In this document: positions 37,987 to 46,631 of the stretch, one piece after another
How the letters are laid out: each line of letters opens with the position of its first letter
Numbering within the stretch: position 1 is the stretch's first letter
From: Ignavibacteria bacterium
GTDB taxonomy: Bacteria > Bacteroidota > Ignavibacteria > Ignavibacteriales > Ignavibacteriaceae
Direction of reading: 5' to 3'
DNA length: 64,000 nucleotides
Assembly (NCBI GenBank): GCA_030693705.1
Contig: JAUYAB010000068.1
Location: forward strand, 24,623 to 88,622
Position numbers and translations under genes: made by a program
The notes under the pieces: model-generated
The model's input: only the letters and a program-made list of their open reading frames with translations
Told to the model about the DNA's origin: nothing
The model's database searches: none

Positions 37987-38007
37987 TTAATCTCCAATAA
38001 TTAAACA

Positions 38008-38042
38008 TAAAAATTGCGTCATCCGTTTTTACCGGATGACGC
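38008..38042 (-). terminator. Rho-independent terminator of sucD
   Basis: Minus strand: perfect 10-bp stem GCGTCATCCG / CGGATGACGC around a 7-nt loop, followed by AATTTTTA. It begins 27 nt after the sucD stop. Confidence 0.85.
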
Positions 38043-38068
38043 TTTGAGGTAAAAGAAATTTTCAAAAA

Positions 38069-39034
38069 CTATTTTTTAGTTGATCTCTTCACAACCACTT
38101 TTTTCTTCGCCGTTGTTTTTGTTGCGATCTTCTTAACCGGTTTCTTCGCACCGTAAACTTCTTCCAAAGCTTTTTTCATCGTGATGCCAATTTCTGCCGG
38201 ACTTTCGACAACTTTAATTCCCGCTTTTTTCATCGCAGCCATTTTTTCAGCAGCAGTTCCTTTGCCGCCTGAAATAATTGCGCCCGCATGTCCCATTCTT
38301 CTTCCGGCAGGAGCGGTTCTTCCGGCAATAAATCCTACTACGGGTTTCTGCACATTCTTTTTGATGAAAGCAGCAGCGTCTTCTTCAGCGCTTCCGCCAA
38401 TTTCACCGATCATTACAATTCCTTCAGTTCCCGGATCATCGTTAAACATTTTGATGATGTTTATAAATTGTGAGCCGATGATCGGATCGCCGCCAATACC
38501 AACGCATGTAGATTGCCCGATCTTCAAATCAGTTAATTGTTTTACTGCTTCGTAGGTTAAAGTTCCACTGCGTGAGACTACGCCGATCTTTCCTTGCTTG
38601 TGGATAAAGCCCGGCATGATGCCAACTTTTGCTTGTCCGGGAGAAATTACACCCGGACAATTTGGACCAATTAAAACAACATCTTTATTTTTTATTGCGT
38701 TGTAAGCCATCGTCATATCTTTTGCGGGAATTCCTTCCGTAATACAAATAATAACTTTTATTCCGCTGTTTGCAGCCTCTAAAATAGCATCTGCGGCAAA
38801 CGCAGGGGGAACAAAAATAACCGACGTATTTGCTTTTGCAATTTTTACCGCTTCGGCAACGGTATTAAAAATCGGAATATCGGTGTCGTCAAACTTTGTT
38901 CCGCCTTTGCCAGGTGTAACGCCGGCAACAACTTTGGTTTTGTATTCGATCATTTGTTTTGCGTGAAAAGAACCTTCGCTGCCGGTAATTCCTTGAACCA
39001 CCAAACGCGTTTTTTTATCAACAAGAATGCTCAT
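38069..39034 (-). CDS. sucD: Succinate--CoA ligase (ADP-forming) alpha subunit
   Basis: TCA-cycle enzyme subunit that binds CoA and carries the phosphohistidine. The N-terminal CoA site ([16 protein letters not shown]), [11 protein letters not shown] and the catalytic H249 in [16 protein letters not shown] are intact. Unusually, residues ~296-321 form a lysine-rich tail ([16 protein letters not shown] and onward) absent from ordinary ~290-residue SucD proteins. The beta subunit gene sucC is not adjacent. Confidence 0.95.
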   Translation of the reverse strand: MSILVDKKTRLVVQGITGSEGSFHAKQMIEYKTKVVAGVTPGKGGTKFDDTDIPIFNTVAEAVKIAKANTSVIFVPPAFAADAILEAANSGIKVIICITEGIPAKDMTMAYNAIKNKDVVLIGPNCPGVISPGQAKVGIMPGFIHKQGKIGVVSRSGTLTYEAVKQLTDLKIGQSTCVGIGGDPIIGSQFINIIKMFNDDPGTEGIVMIGEIGGSAEEDAAAFIKKNVQKPVVGFIAGRTAPAGRRMGHAGAIISGGKGTAAEKMAAMKKAGIKVVESPAEIGITMKKALEEVYGAKKPVKKIATKTTAKKKVVVKRSTKK

Positions 39035-39049
39035 GATTATTTCCTTTGT

Positions 39050-39078
39050 TAGCTAAGATTACGATTTTCTTTTGTCAA
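39050..39078 (-). promoter_or_regulatory. Candidate promoter of sucD
   Basis: TTGACA (39078-39073), a 17-nt spacer and a weak -10 TAGCTA (39055-39050) on the minus strand, 15 nt before the start codon. The perfect -35 and exact spacing favour it, while the -10 does not. Confidence 0.35.
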
Positions 39079-39170
39079 AATTACTGAATTTGCACGAAAA
39101 AACATTCACGATTTTAAAAATGATTTCAGAATCTAATACATTATAAAGCCGACAATAATAAGTTAGGATT

Positions 39171-39264
39171 AATGAATGATTGAATGGAAATCAATTAAAC
39201 TTTAATTAATTTTGATCTTGGATCACTCAGTGATAAAATCATTCAACCATTCATCCATTCATTC
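39171..39264. repeat. Imperfect inverted repeat in the sucD-ugd intergenic region
   Basis: This 357-nt divergent gap (39035-39391) holds no gene. The left arm AATGAATGATTGAATGG (39171-39187) matches the reverse complement of CCATTCATCCATTCATT (39248-39264) at 15 of 17 positions, with a smaller ATCACT/AGTGAT repeat inside. The ATTCATT words recall the element at 34542-34675. Confidence 0.35.
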
Positions 39265-39391
39265 ATCCATCTCGTCAAGTTTTATATCCGATAAATATTT
39301 TTGCAAACTGTCCACTCCTTTTCTTATCCAACAAAAAATAGTTAATTTTAGTTAGTTCAGTTAAAATCATTACAAAATACTTGGAGTTTAG

Positions 39392-40720
39392 ATGAATCTT
39401 GCTGTTGTTGGAACAGGTTATGTTGGACTTGTTTCCGGTACTTGTTTTGCTGAGATGGGGAACAATGTCATTTGTGTTGATAACCATCAAGAAAAACTTA
39501 AAAAATTAAAAAATGCCGAAGTAACCATTTATGAACCTGGTTTGGATCTCCTTTTTTATCGAAATATTGCGAAGAAGAGATTAACTTTTACAGATAATCT
39601 GAGAGAAGCTGTCTTAAATTCAGAAATTATTTTTTTGTGTCTCCCTACACCACAGGATGACGATGGTTCCGCCGACTTGCAATATGTATTGGGAGTTGCT
39701 GAAAGTATCGGCAAAATATTAAAAGAAAATGACGACAAAGTTTTTAAAATTGTAGTGAACAAAAGCACTGTTCCTGTTGGAACGGCGAAAAGAGTTACCG
39801 ATAAAATTGCAAAAGCGGGTGTTAATAATTTTGATGTTGTATCGAATCCGGAATTTTTACGCGAAGGTTTTGCCGTAGATGATTTTTTAAAACCGGATCG
39901 AATCGTTATCGGAACGAACAACGAGCATTCGATGCAAAGAATGAAAGAATTGTACGAACCGTTTGTCCGCCAGGGGAATCCAATTTTAGCGATGGATACT
40001 GCAAGCGCTGAAGTAACAAAATATGCCGCAAATTCATATTTGGCAATGCGTATTACGTTCATGAACGAACTCGCAAACTTTTGCGAAAAAGTCGGCGCCA
40101 ACATTGATATGATTCGGCGCGGCATGGGAACGGATAACCGGATCGGGAAAAGATTTTTATTCCCGGGAATCGGATACGGCGGCTCATGTTTCCCGAAAGA
40201 TGTTAATGCGTTAATAAAAACTTCTTCTGAAAATGAATCGCCGTTAAAAATATTAGAAGCTGTTGATAAAGTAAATAAAGCACAGAAACTTGTACTGGTT
40301 AATAAAGTGCTTACTCATTTTAATAATGATATTAAGGGAAAACATTTTGCTGTTTGGGGATTGGCGTTCAAACCAAATACTGACGACATGCGCGAGGCTC
40401 CTTCGGTTGTAATTATTAATGAACTTTTAAAACACGGCGCCACTGTTTCAGCGCACGATCCGGTTTCTGTTGAATCGGCCAAATTTTATTTGCAGGAGAG
40501 AATTACTTATGCCGAGAATGAATACGACGCGCTTAATAATGCGGATGCCCTTCTCATTTTTACTGAGTGGAATGAATTTAGAAATCCGGATTTCAGTGTT
40601 GTCTCGTCTAAATTAAAAAATAAAGTAATCTTCGATGGACGAAATATTTTTGACCCCTCAAGAATGAAAGAAATCCACTACACATACTACAGTATCGGAC
40701 GGGAAGTTGTGAAAGGTTAA
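39392..40720 (+). CDS. ugd: UDP-glucose 6-dehydrogenase
   Basis: NAD-dependent four-electron oxidation of UDP-glucose to UDP-glucuronate, a precursor for surface polysaccharides. The Rossmann start MNLAVVGTGYVGLVSGTCFA, the STVPVGT motif, and the catalytic cysteine in GIGYGGSCFPKD are present, followed by the C-terminal domain (GLAFKPNTDDMREAPS). The length is 442 residues, preceded by TTGGAG. No other sugar-nucleotide genes are adjacent. Confidence 0.95.
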   Translation: MNLAVVGTGYVGLVSGTCFAEMGNNVICVDNHQEKLKKLKNAEVTIYEPGLDLLFYRNIAKKRLTFTDNLREAVLNSEIIFLCLPTPQDDDGSADLQYVLGVAESIGKILKENDDKVFKIVVNKSTVPVGTAKRVTDKIAKAGVNNFDVVSNPEFLREGFAVDDFLKPDRIVIGTNNEHSMQRMKELYEPFVRQGNPILAMDTASAEVTKYAANSYLAMRITFMNELANFCEKVGANIDMIRRGMGTDNRIGKRFLFPGIGYGGSCFPKDVNALIKTSSENESPLKILEAVDKVNKAQKLVLVNKVLTHFNNDIKGKHFAVWGLAFKPNTDDMREAPSVVIINELLKHGATVSAHDPVSVESAKFYLQERITYAENEYDALNNADALLIFTEWNEFRNPDFSVVSSKLKNKVIFDGRNIFDPSRMKEIHYTYYSIGREVVKG

Positions 40721-40724
40721 TAAG

Positions 40725-41735
40725 TTGAGACGAAAATTATTTCTCCTTTTCATTTTCATTTTCCTTCAACAGGTTTTTGCCGAAAGCGTTCAACAATTCG
40801 GCAATATCGGAGATTTGAAATTACAAAGTGGAAAAATTCTTCGGGACTGTCAAATCGGTTACCGCACATTTGGTTCTCTCAATACAGAAAGATCAAATGC
40901 CATTCTTTATCCAACTTGGTTTGCCGGCGTAAGCAAAGATGTTATCGGATTGTTGGGCGCAGATAAGTTGATAGACACTACGCGATACTTCATCATAGTT
41001 GTTGACGCACTTGGAAACGGCGTTTCAACATCTCCAACTAATTATACGCACGAAATTCCGTTCCCGGAAATTACAATTCGCGATATGGTGGAATCGGAAT
41101 ATATATTGATAAAAAAAATTCTGAAGATAAACCACTTATTTGCTATTATTGGCGGCTCAATGGGAAGTATGCAGGCATTTGAGTTTGCGGTTGCGTATCC
41201 TGATTTTATGGATAAAGCCATTCCTTATTCGGCTTCTCCCAAAATAACTTCGAACGAGAAAATTATTTTTTCATTGATGAAAGAAATAATCACTTCCGGA
41301 AAGAAGAACGGAGAAGATGAAAACGAAATTGTGAAGAAGTTAAATATTGTAATTCAACTTTTGGCAAGGACCCCGGCAAACATCAACAGAAATTATCCCA
41401 CTGATAAGTTTTCTGAAATAGAAAAGAAGTTTGAGAGAACATCTCCAATTTTCACTTCTGCATGTTATCTCACTCAACTCGATGCTATGTTTGGTCATGA
41501 TATAACGCGTAACTTTAATTCGTTATTTGAAGAGGCAGCGAAACAAATTAAAGCGAAACTTTTCATCATCGTTTCGGAATCGGATTTGTTATTAAATCCG
41601 CAACCGGCTAAAGACTTTGCTGCATCCTCAAAAGCAAAAATACTTGTATTAAAGAACGACTGTGGTCATTTAGCGGTTGGATGCGAGATGGATTTGTGTA
41701 GATCCGAAATTCAAAAATTTCTTGATGAGAAATAA
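40725..41735 (+). CDS. Secreted MetX-like alpha/beta hydrolase
   Basis: A 336-residue protein with an N-terminal signal peptide (residues 1-19, from a TTG start) and an alpha/beta-hydrolase resembling homoserine O-acetyltransferase (MetX). Visible are the pattern GYRTFGSLN, oxyanion region, nucleophile elbow GGSMGSMQ (S145), Asp in IVSESDLLLNP and His in NDCGHLAVG. A signal peptide does not suit methionine synthesis, so a periplasmic esterase or acyltransferase role is more likely. It starts 4 nt after ugd and 11 nt before the next gene. Confidence 0.78.
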   Translation: MRRKLFLLFIFIFLQQVFAESVQQFGNIGDLKLQSGKILRDCQIGYRTFGSLNTERSNAILYPTWFAGVSKDVIGLLGADKLIDTTRYFIIVVDALGNGVSTSPTNYTHEIPFPEITIRDMVESEYILIKKILKINHLFAIIGGSMGSMQAFEFAVAYPDFMDKAIPYSASPKITSNEKIIFSLMKEIITSGKKNGEDENEIVKKLNIVIQLLARTPANINRNYPTDKFSEIEKKFERTSPIFTSACYLTQLDAMFGHDITRNFNSLFEEAAKQIKAKLFIIVSESDLLLNPQPAKDFAASSKAKILVLKNDCGHLAVGCEMDLCRSEIQKFLDEK

Positions 41736-41746
41736 GAAGGTTACTT

Positions 41747-43825
41747 ATGAAAAATTTTCTATCAGCAATAATTCTTTTTTTTATTTTGACTGGAATAACT
41801 TTTATGAAAGCTCAATCATTAAAACCAAGTTGGATTGACAAATCAACGCAAAAGTTGAAACAGCAATTAATTCAAAAGTATGGTGAAACCCAAAAGTTAA
41901 AAATTGAAAAGGGAGTTACTCAAGTTGCAGAATTCTGGCGCGAAAGCGACGGCAGCCAAAAAGATTTTGAAGATTTTATTCTAGATAATTATGCCGGTAC
42001 TGCTGAAACGCATGACCAACTTTTTGATAGATTTGAATATCTTTTAGAACAAACAGACGGTCATTTTAATAAATTGAATTTAGATTACCGTCGTCAAGCT
42101 GATTTGGAATTAGGTCCTATTCTTCCAGTTGATGAAATATTTTCCGGCTACGATCCTTCCGCTCACATCAATGATGATTTCTTTCAAAACAAAATTGCTT
42201 TTGTTGTTCTTCTCAATTTCCCCTTGACAACTTTAGAAGATCGTTTAGCGAAAGGTGAAACTTGGACGCGCAAAGACTGGGCGGAAACGCGGTTGGCTCA
42301 TCGCTTTGCAAAAAGAATTCCCGCTGAAGTTAATTTGGCTATTGGTGAAGCTTCGGCAAAATCATCTGCATATATTGCCGGTTATAACGTTTGGATGCAT
42401 CACGTATTAAATGAAAAAGGAGAACGGCTTTTTCCCGAAAAAATGCGTTTACTTTCTCACTGGAATTTGCGCGATGAATTGAAAGCAAATTATCCTTCAG
42501 AAAAAGTTGGATTAGAGAAACAAAGAATTATTCAGAAAGTGATGGAGCGAATTGTTACGCAGACAATTCCGGAAATTGTAATCGATAATCCTGCGGTTGA
42601 TTGGAATCCGTTCACCAATGAAGTAAAATTATCTTCCGTGAAAGATTATTCTGAAAATGCAAAAGCCGGCAAAAGTTTTTCGGAAAAAGCCGAACCGAAT
42701 ACTCGCTACCAAATGCTGTTGGATGATTTCAAGGCTTCAAAACAAGCTGATCCTTATTCGCCAACAGCAAAAACAATGATCGAAAGAAAATTTAACGAAA
42801 ACCGTGAAATACCGGAAGTTCGTGTAAAAGAAATTCTTGAATCGGTTTTGTCTTCTCCGCTTGTTAAAGAAACAGCTCAACTGATTGAAAAAAGATTAGG
42901 CAGACCGCTCGAACCGTTTGATATTTGGTACAATGGTTTCAAACCAAAGAGCAAATATTCCGAAGCCGATTTAGATAAAATTGTTGCGAAAAGATATCCA
43001 ACTCCACAAGCGTTTCAAAAAGATATTCCTAATCTTTTAGTTAAACTTGGCTTTGCAAAAGAAAAAGCGAAATTCTTGGCAAGCAATATTGAAGTCGATC
43101 CGGCAAGAGGTTCAGGTCATGCATGGGGAGCCGGAATGCGATCTGAGAAAGCGCATCTTCGCACTCGCGTTGATAAATCCGGAATGAATTATAAAGGCTA
43201 TAACATCGCGGTTCATGAATTGGGGCATAATGTTGAACAGACTTTTTCGCTAAATTCAATAGATCATTTTATGCTTCAAGGAGTTCCGAACACCGCTTTT
43301 ACCGAAGCGTTTGCTTTTCTTTTTCAAAGTAGAGATTTAGCTTTGTTAGATTTGCAATCCGAAGATCAAGATGGAGAAGCTTTAAAAGCTCTGCAGGATT
43401 TTTGGGCAACTTATGAAATTGCCGGTGTGGCGATTGTTGATATCGAAGTATGGCATTGGATGTATGAACATCCAAACGCAAACGCTGAGCAATTGAAAGA
43501 AGCTGTTCTCACTATCTCAAAAAATATTTGGAATAGATTTTACGCTCCCGTTTTTAAAATAAAAGATGTGGCGCTGCTCGGTATTTATTCTCACATGATC
43601 GATTCCTTTCTCTATTTACCGGATTATCCTCTCGGTCATATAATTTCTTTTCAAATAGATGAGCATATAAAGCAAACGGGAAATCTTGGAAAAGAATTTG
43701 AAAGAATGGCAACATTCGGAAGCGTTTCGCCAGATGTTTGGATGAAACATGCGACCGGTGAACCGGTAAGTGAGAAATTTTTACTCGGCGCTGCGGGCAA
43801 AGCAATAAAAGTGATTAAAAAATAA
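41747..43825 (+). CDS. Secreted HELGH gluzincin-like metalloprotease, family unassigned
   Basis: A 692-residue exported protein (signal peptide about residues 1-22). A zinc motif H490-E-L-G-H494 follows NIAV, and E520 in NTAFTEAFAFLF sits 26 residues later, the spacing of a gluzincin third ligand as in M3 peptidases. The rest does not match a family I recognise. A conserved-looking GSGHAWGAGMRSEKAHLRTR block precedes the zinc helix. It lies 11 nt after the MetX-like hydrolase, so the two may be co-exported. Peptidase activity is inferred from the motif only. Confidence 0.7.
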   Translation: MKNFLSAIILFFILTGITFMKAQSLKPSWIDKSTQKLKQQLIQKYGETQKLKIEKGVTQVAEFWRESDGSQKDFEDFILDNYAGTAETHDQLFDRFEYLLEQTDGHFNKLNLDYRRQADLELGPILPVDEIFSGYDPSAHINDDFFQNKIAFVVLLNFPLTTLEDRLAKGETWTRKDWAETRLAHRFAKRIPAEVNLAIGEASAKSSAYIAGYNVWMHHVLNEKGERLFPEKMRLLSHWNLRDELKANYPSEKVGLEKQRIIQKVMERIVTQTIPEIVIDNPAVDWNPFTNEVKLSSVKDYSENAKAGKSFSEKAEPNTRYQMLLDDFKASKQADPYSPTAKTMIERKFNENREIPEVRVKEILESVLSSPLVKETAQLIEKRLGRPLEPFDIWYNGFKPKSKYSEADLDKIVAKRYPTPQAFQKDIPNLLVKLGFAKEKAKFLASNIEVDPARGSGHAWGAGMRSEKAHLRTRVDKSGMNYKGYNIAVHELGHNVEQTFSLNSIDHFMLQGVPNTAFTEAFAFLFQSRDLALLDLQSEDQDGEALKALQDFWATYEIAGVAIVDIEVWHWMYEHPNANAEQLKEAVLTISKNIWNRFYAPVFKIKDVALLGIYSHMIDSFLYLPDYPLGHIISFQIDEHIKQTGNLGKEFERMATFGSVSPDVWMKHATGEPVSEKFLLGAAGKAIKVIKK

Positions 43826-43979
43826 TTTTTGTTTCGAGTGAAAAACAAATTTTATTTTAATAGATTTAGGCAAGTAAAATTGTTTTAATTCCGGTTGAAG
43901 AAAATTACCGGAAAATCTCAGAACTTTGAACTAATTAAATGAATGCTGATTTAAGTTTCGCCTAAGTAATGAGGAGAAT

Positions 43980-44768
43980 GTGCAAAAAATAGCTTTTGCG
44001 GTAGGACGACAAGCCTTTATGCTATTCGCAAAAACGATAGCGGTACTCTCCTTTGTCTTTGAAATTATCTACGAACTGAAACACTTTGTACTTCAACGAA
44101 AAATCACCCGCCTTATTTTAATCAGACAAATTCTCTTTACCGGTTTTGAAGCCTTGACGCTGATAGTTTTTATGGCTGTTGCCGTTGGAGGAATAATTAT
44201 CCTTGAAGGAAATGTTATCCTCCCCGATTTTGGCAGAAGTAAATTTCTTTACACGATCATTGTTATTGTAATTATCCGGGAACTTGGAGGATTACTCACC
44301 GCATTTATTATTATCGCTCGCTCCGGAACAGCCATAGCCGCCGAACTTGGAAATATGGTAGTGAACCATGAAGTCGAATCACTGGTTTCATTTGGGATCT
44401 CGCCTGTTCTTTACTTAGTTGTTCCAAGGGTGTTGGGAGTTGTCCTCTCTATGGTTGCGTTGAATATTTACTTTAATGCGGCTGCTTTGGCAGGCACCTG
44501 GATGATGGCAAATCTTTTTACTTCCATACCGGTTTCGGAATTTCTCTACAAATTATTTTCGGAAATTGCAATGCGAGATATCCTCTCAAGTTTTGTTAAG
44601 TCACTTTTTTTTGGATTTGTGGTTGCTGTAGTTTCAAGTTACCAGGGGCTGCAAGTGAACTTTGCCTCAACGGAGGTTCCGCAGCGCACTATCAAAGGAG
44701 TTGTTCTTTCTCTTACTTGGGTAATTATTTTTGATATTATTATTACAGCCATAGTATATTTAGTATGA
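43980..44768 (+). CDS. MlaE-type ABC transporter permease
   Basis: Inner-membrane permease of an MCE (Mla-type) phospholipid transport system. It has an N-terminal amphipathic region, five or so hydrophobic helices, and the family hallmark ARSGTAIAAELGNM near residue 120 with EVESLVSFGISPVLYLVVPR following. The C-terminal hallmark around GLQVNFAST is looser than usual. The length is 262 residues. It starts with GTG behind a clear AGGAG, and overlaps the ATPase gene by 4 nt. Confidence 0.9.
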   Translation: MQKIAFAVGRQAFMLFAKTIAVLSFVFEIIYELKHFVLQRKITRLILIRQILFTGFEALTLIVFMAVAVGGIIILEGNVILPDFGRSKFLYTIIVIVIIRELGGLLTAFIIIARSGTAIAAELGNMVVNHEVESLVSFGISPVLYLVVPRVLGVVLSMVALNIYFNAAALAGTWMMANLFTSIPVSEFLYKLFSEIAMRDILSSFVKSLFFGFVVAVVSSYQGLQVNFASTEVPQRTIKGVVLSLTWVIIFDIIITAIVYLV

Positions 44769-45502
44769 TGCAAAAATTAGAAGCACAGCATGTTTGTTAT
44801 AAAAAAGAAAATCCGATTCTGAGCGATTTTTCCTTTACCTTTGAAAAACCTCTTTACGGAATTATTTCTAACCGGAATGAAGAAAATTCAAACATATTAA
44901 AAATTTTAGCTGGATTACTTAATCCGGATAGCGGTTCGGTTCTACTTGATGGAAGAAATGTATTTACCTCATTCCAAAAAAGAGAACGAGTGATTCGCAA
45001 ACAGATTGGATTTGTTTTTCAGTCCGGTGGATTGCTTTCAAACTTAAATGTTCTTGAAAATCTATTGGTTCCTTATGATTTCCATTTCCCCGATGTTTCT
45101 CGTGAAGAGAAATTGGAGAAGATATTAATTTATCTTAATGGCTTTGGACTGTCAGAATCTATTTTAAGCGAAAGACCTGCTAAATTAACAATTTCCGTAA
45201 GGAAAGCGCTTTTGTTTATTCGGACATACATTGTGGATCCCAAAATTATTTTTTATGATGATCCGTTGATGAATTGCAGCCAGCAGGTTCAAAGATCTAT
45301 TTTTGAAATGATTTTAAAGTTGAAAGAAGAAAAAACTATCCAGATATTTTGTGAAACGGTTGATGCACAAATGTACAAGTTAGCTGAGGAGGTTATTCTT
45401 TTTAATGAGGGCGAACTTTATTCATCATCTTCCTTTGATGAGTTGAAAAATTCCAACTCAGATTTTGTAACCGGTTTAATTTTGAAATTATTTGCTGAGT
45501 GA
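44765..45502 (+). CDS. Degenerate MlaF-type ABC ATPase, catalytic motifs lost
   Basis: A 245-residue ABC nucleotide-binding domain by overall pattern: LKILAGLLNPDSGSVLLDGR, the Q-loop IGFVFQSGGLLSNLNVLENLL (Q86), and a C-terminal EEVILFNEGEL. The ATPase motifs are gone: the Walker A position reads SNRNEENSN at 35-43 (Lys to Asn41, Gly and Thr lost), the signature LSGGx reads LTISV (141-145), Walker B ends YDDP with Asp166 for the catalytic Glu, and the H-loop His is absent. The frame is intact from start to stop, so this is not a frameshift. It overlaps mlaE by 4 nt and precedes the MlaD gene by 3 nt. Confidence 0.85.
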   Translation: MMQKLEAQHVCYKKENPILSDFSFTFEKPLYGIISNRNEENSNILKILAGLLNPDSGSVLLDGRNVFTSFQKRERVIRKQIGFVFQSGGLLSNLNVLENLLVPYDFHFPDVSREEKLEKILIYLNGFGLSESILSERPAKLTISVRKALLFIRTYIVDPKIIFYDDPLMNCSQQVQRSIFEMILKLKEEKTIQIFCETVDAQMYKLAEEVILFNEGELYSSSSFDELKNSNSDFVTGLILKLFAE

Positions 45503-45505
45503 TTT

Positions 45506-46528
45506 ATGAAATTTAAAATGCGTTATTCGGAAAAGATTGTAGGTTCATTTTTGATCTTCGCGTTGGTTGTTATTACTGCTTCAACAGGGTATTTGATCTT
45601 GCACAGTAAATCATTTGAAGAAAAACATTTGTTCAAAGCAAAATTTGGTGACGCTGTGGGATTATCTGCCTCTACGCCGGTTTATTTCAAAGGATTTAAG
45701 ATTGGAGTGATCACAGATTTTATTTTAACTGACGACAATTATATCCTCGCTGATTTTAAGGTTTATGAAGAATTCAGAAACAAAATTGTTCGCAATTCCG
45801 CGTTATTTAAAAGTATCAATCCTATAACTTCAACAAGTACGATTGAGTTTCTGCAAGGACCGGAAAATTTATCACTTTTGCCTGATGGAGGTTTAGTCCC
45901 CGCCATCGATATTCCCGAAGGTGAAAAATTACTTGCGAAAAACATGGTGAAAAAAACGGGCGATCCGCTTAACACGGTTATTTATAACCTTGCCGCATTC
46001 TCAGAAAATATTAATAAAGACAACAACGTTGATAAAGGAGCTTTTTTCCGCGCTCTGGTAAACATGGCAGATGCCGCCGAAGGGATGAAAAAAATTACTG
46101 ATAATTTGAATACTGATTTTGAAAGTATCTCAGCGCCTGATAAATCCGGAAGGCGTCCGTTTGCATCATTAGTTTTAAATGCGGCGCATATCTCTGATTC
46201 ACTGCGAGTTATGACAGGATTAGTGAACCATTCATTACACCGGTTGGATACAGTTTTAACCGCCTACAGTAAACCTGAAGGGCTTGTTGTTAAAATGATT
46301 GACCCTGATGGAAAGCAAATTATTGAACCGCTAAAGAAAACAATTACCAATCTAAATGAGGTGCTTCCAAAGTTGGAAAAGTTCTCCGATTTTCTTGTAA
46401 CACAACAGGGACAATTCCTTAGCATTCTGAAACAACTTGTCGAAACAATGGATGAAGTTCAAGTAACCTTTGAAACAATAAATAACGGACCATTTATTGG
46501 TAAGCCGAAAAGTGAAAGAAAAAAGTGA
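45506..46528 (+). CDS. MlaD/MCE-family lipid-binding protein
   Basis: Periplasmic substrate-binding component of an MCE transporter, anchored by one N-terminal transmembrane helix (about residues 10-30). The MCE domain follows with FGDAVGLSASTPVYFKGFKIG and IEFLQGP, and the C-terminal half is helical and likely oligomeric (VNMADAAEGMKKITDNL, LNEVLPKLEKFSDFL). The length is 340 residues. Third gene of the mlaEFD-type cassette. No mlaB or mlaC homologue is adjacent. Confidence 0.9.
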   Translation: MKFKMRYSEKIVGSFLIFALVVITASTGYLILHSKSFEEKHLFKAKFGDAVGLSASTPVYFKGFKIGVITDFILTDDNYILADFKVYEEFRNKIVRNSALFKSINPITSTSTIEFLQGPENLSLLPDGGLVPAIDIPEGEKLLAKNMVKKTGDPLNTVIYNLAAFSENINKDNNVDKGAFFRALVNMADAAEGMKKITDNLNTDFESISAPDKSGRRPFASLVLNAAHISDSLRVMTGLVNHSLHRLDTVLTAYSKPEGLVVKMIDPDGKQIIEPLKKTITNLNEVLPKLEKFSDFLVTQQGQFLSILKQLVETMDEVQVTFETINNGPFIGKPKSERKK

Positions 46529-46631
46529 TTTTAAGGAAATCCGTTCATTAGGACTCTGAACGTTCTTTACATTTTTGAAATATTATTATGTCGTAGGGAA
46601 CGCTCGCGAGTGTTCGGCTAAGCGTGTAATT

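Noticed and set aside
43889..43913. TTCCGGT/ACCGGAA inverted repeat upstream of the MlaE-type gene
   Set aside because: Seven base pairs with an AT-rich loop and no second copy seen; could be chance.
44765..45502. Frameshift or pseudogene explanation for the degenerate ATPase
   Set aside because: Reading frame, length, Q-loop and C-terminal part are intact and the junctions with both neighbours are normal, so point divergence is more likely than decay.
46598..46615. Palindrome GAACGCTCG/CGAGTGTTC between the MlaD gene and glnS
   Set aside because: One mismatch, no loop and no T tract; too short to call a terminator or operator.
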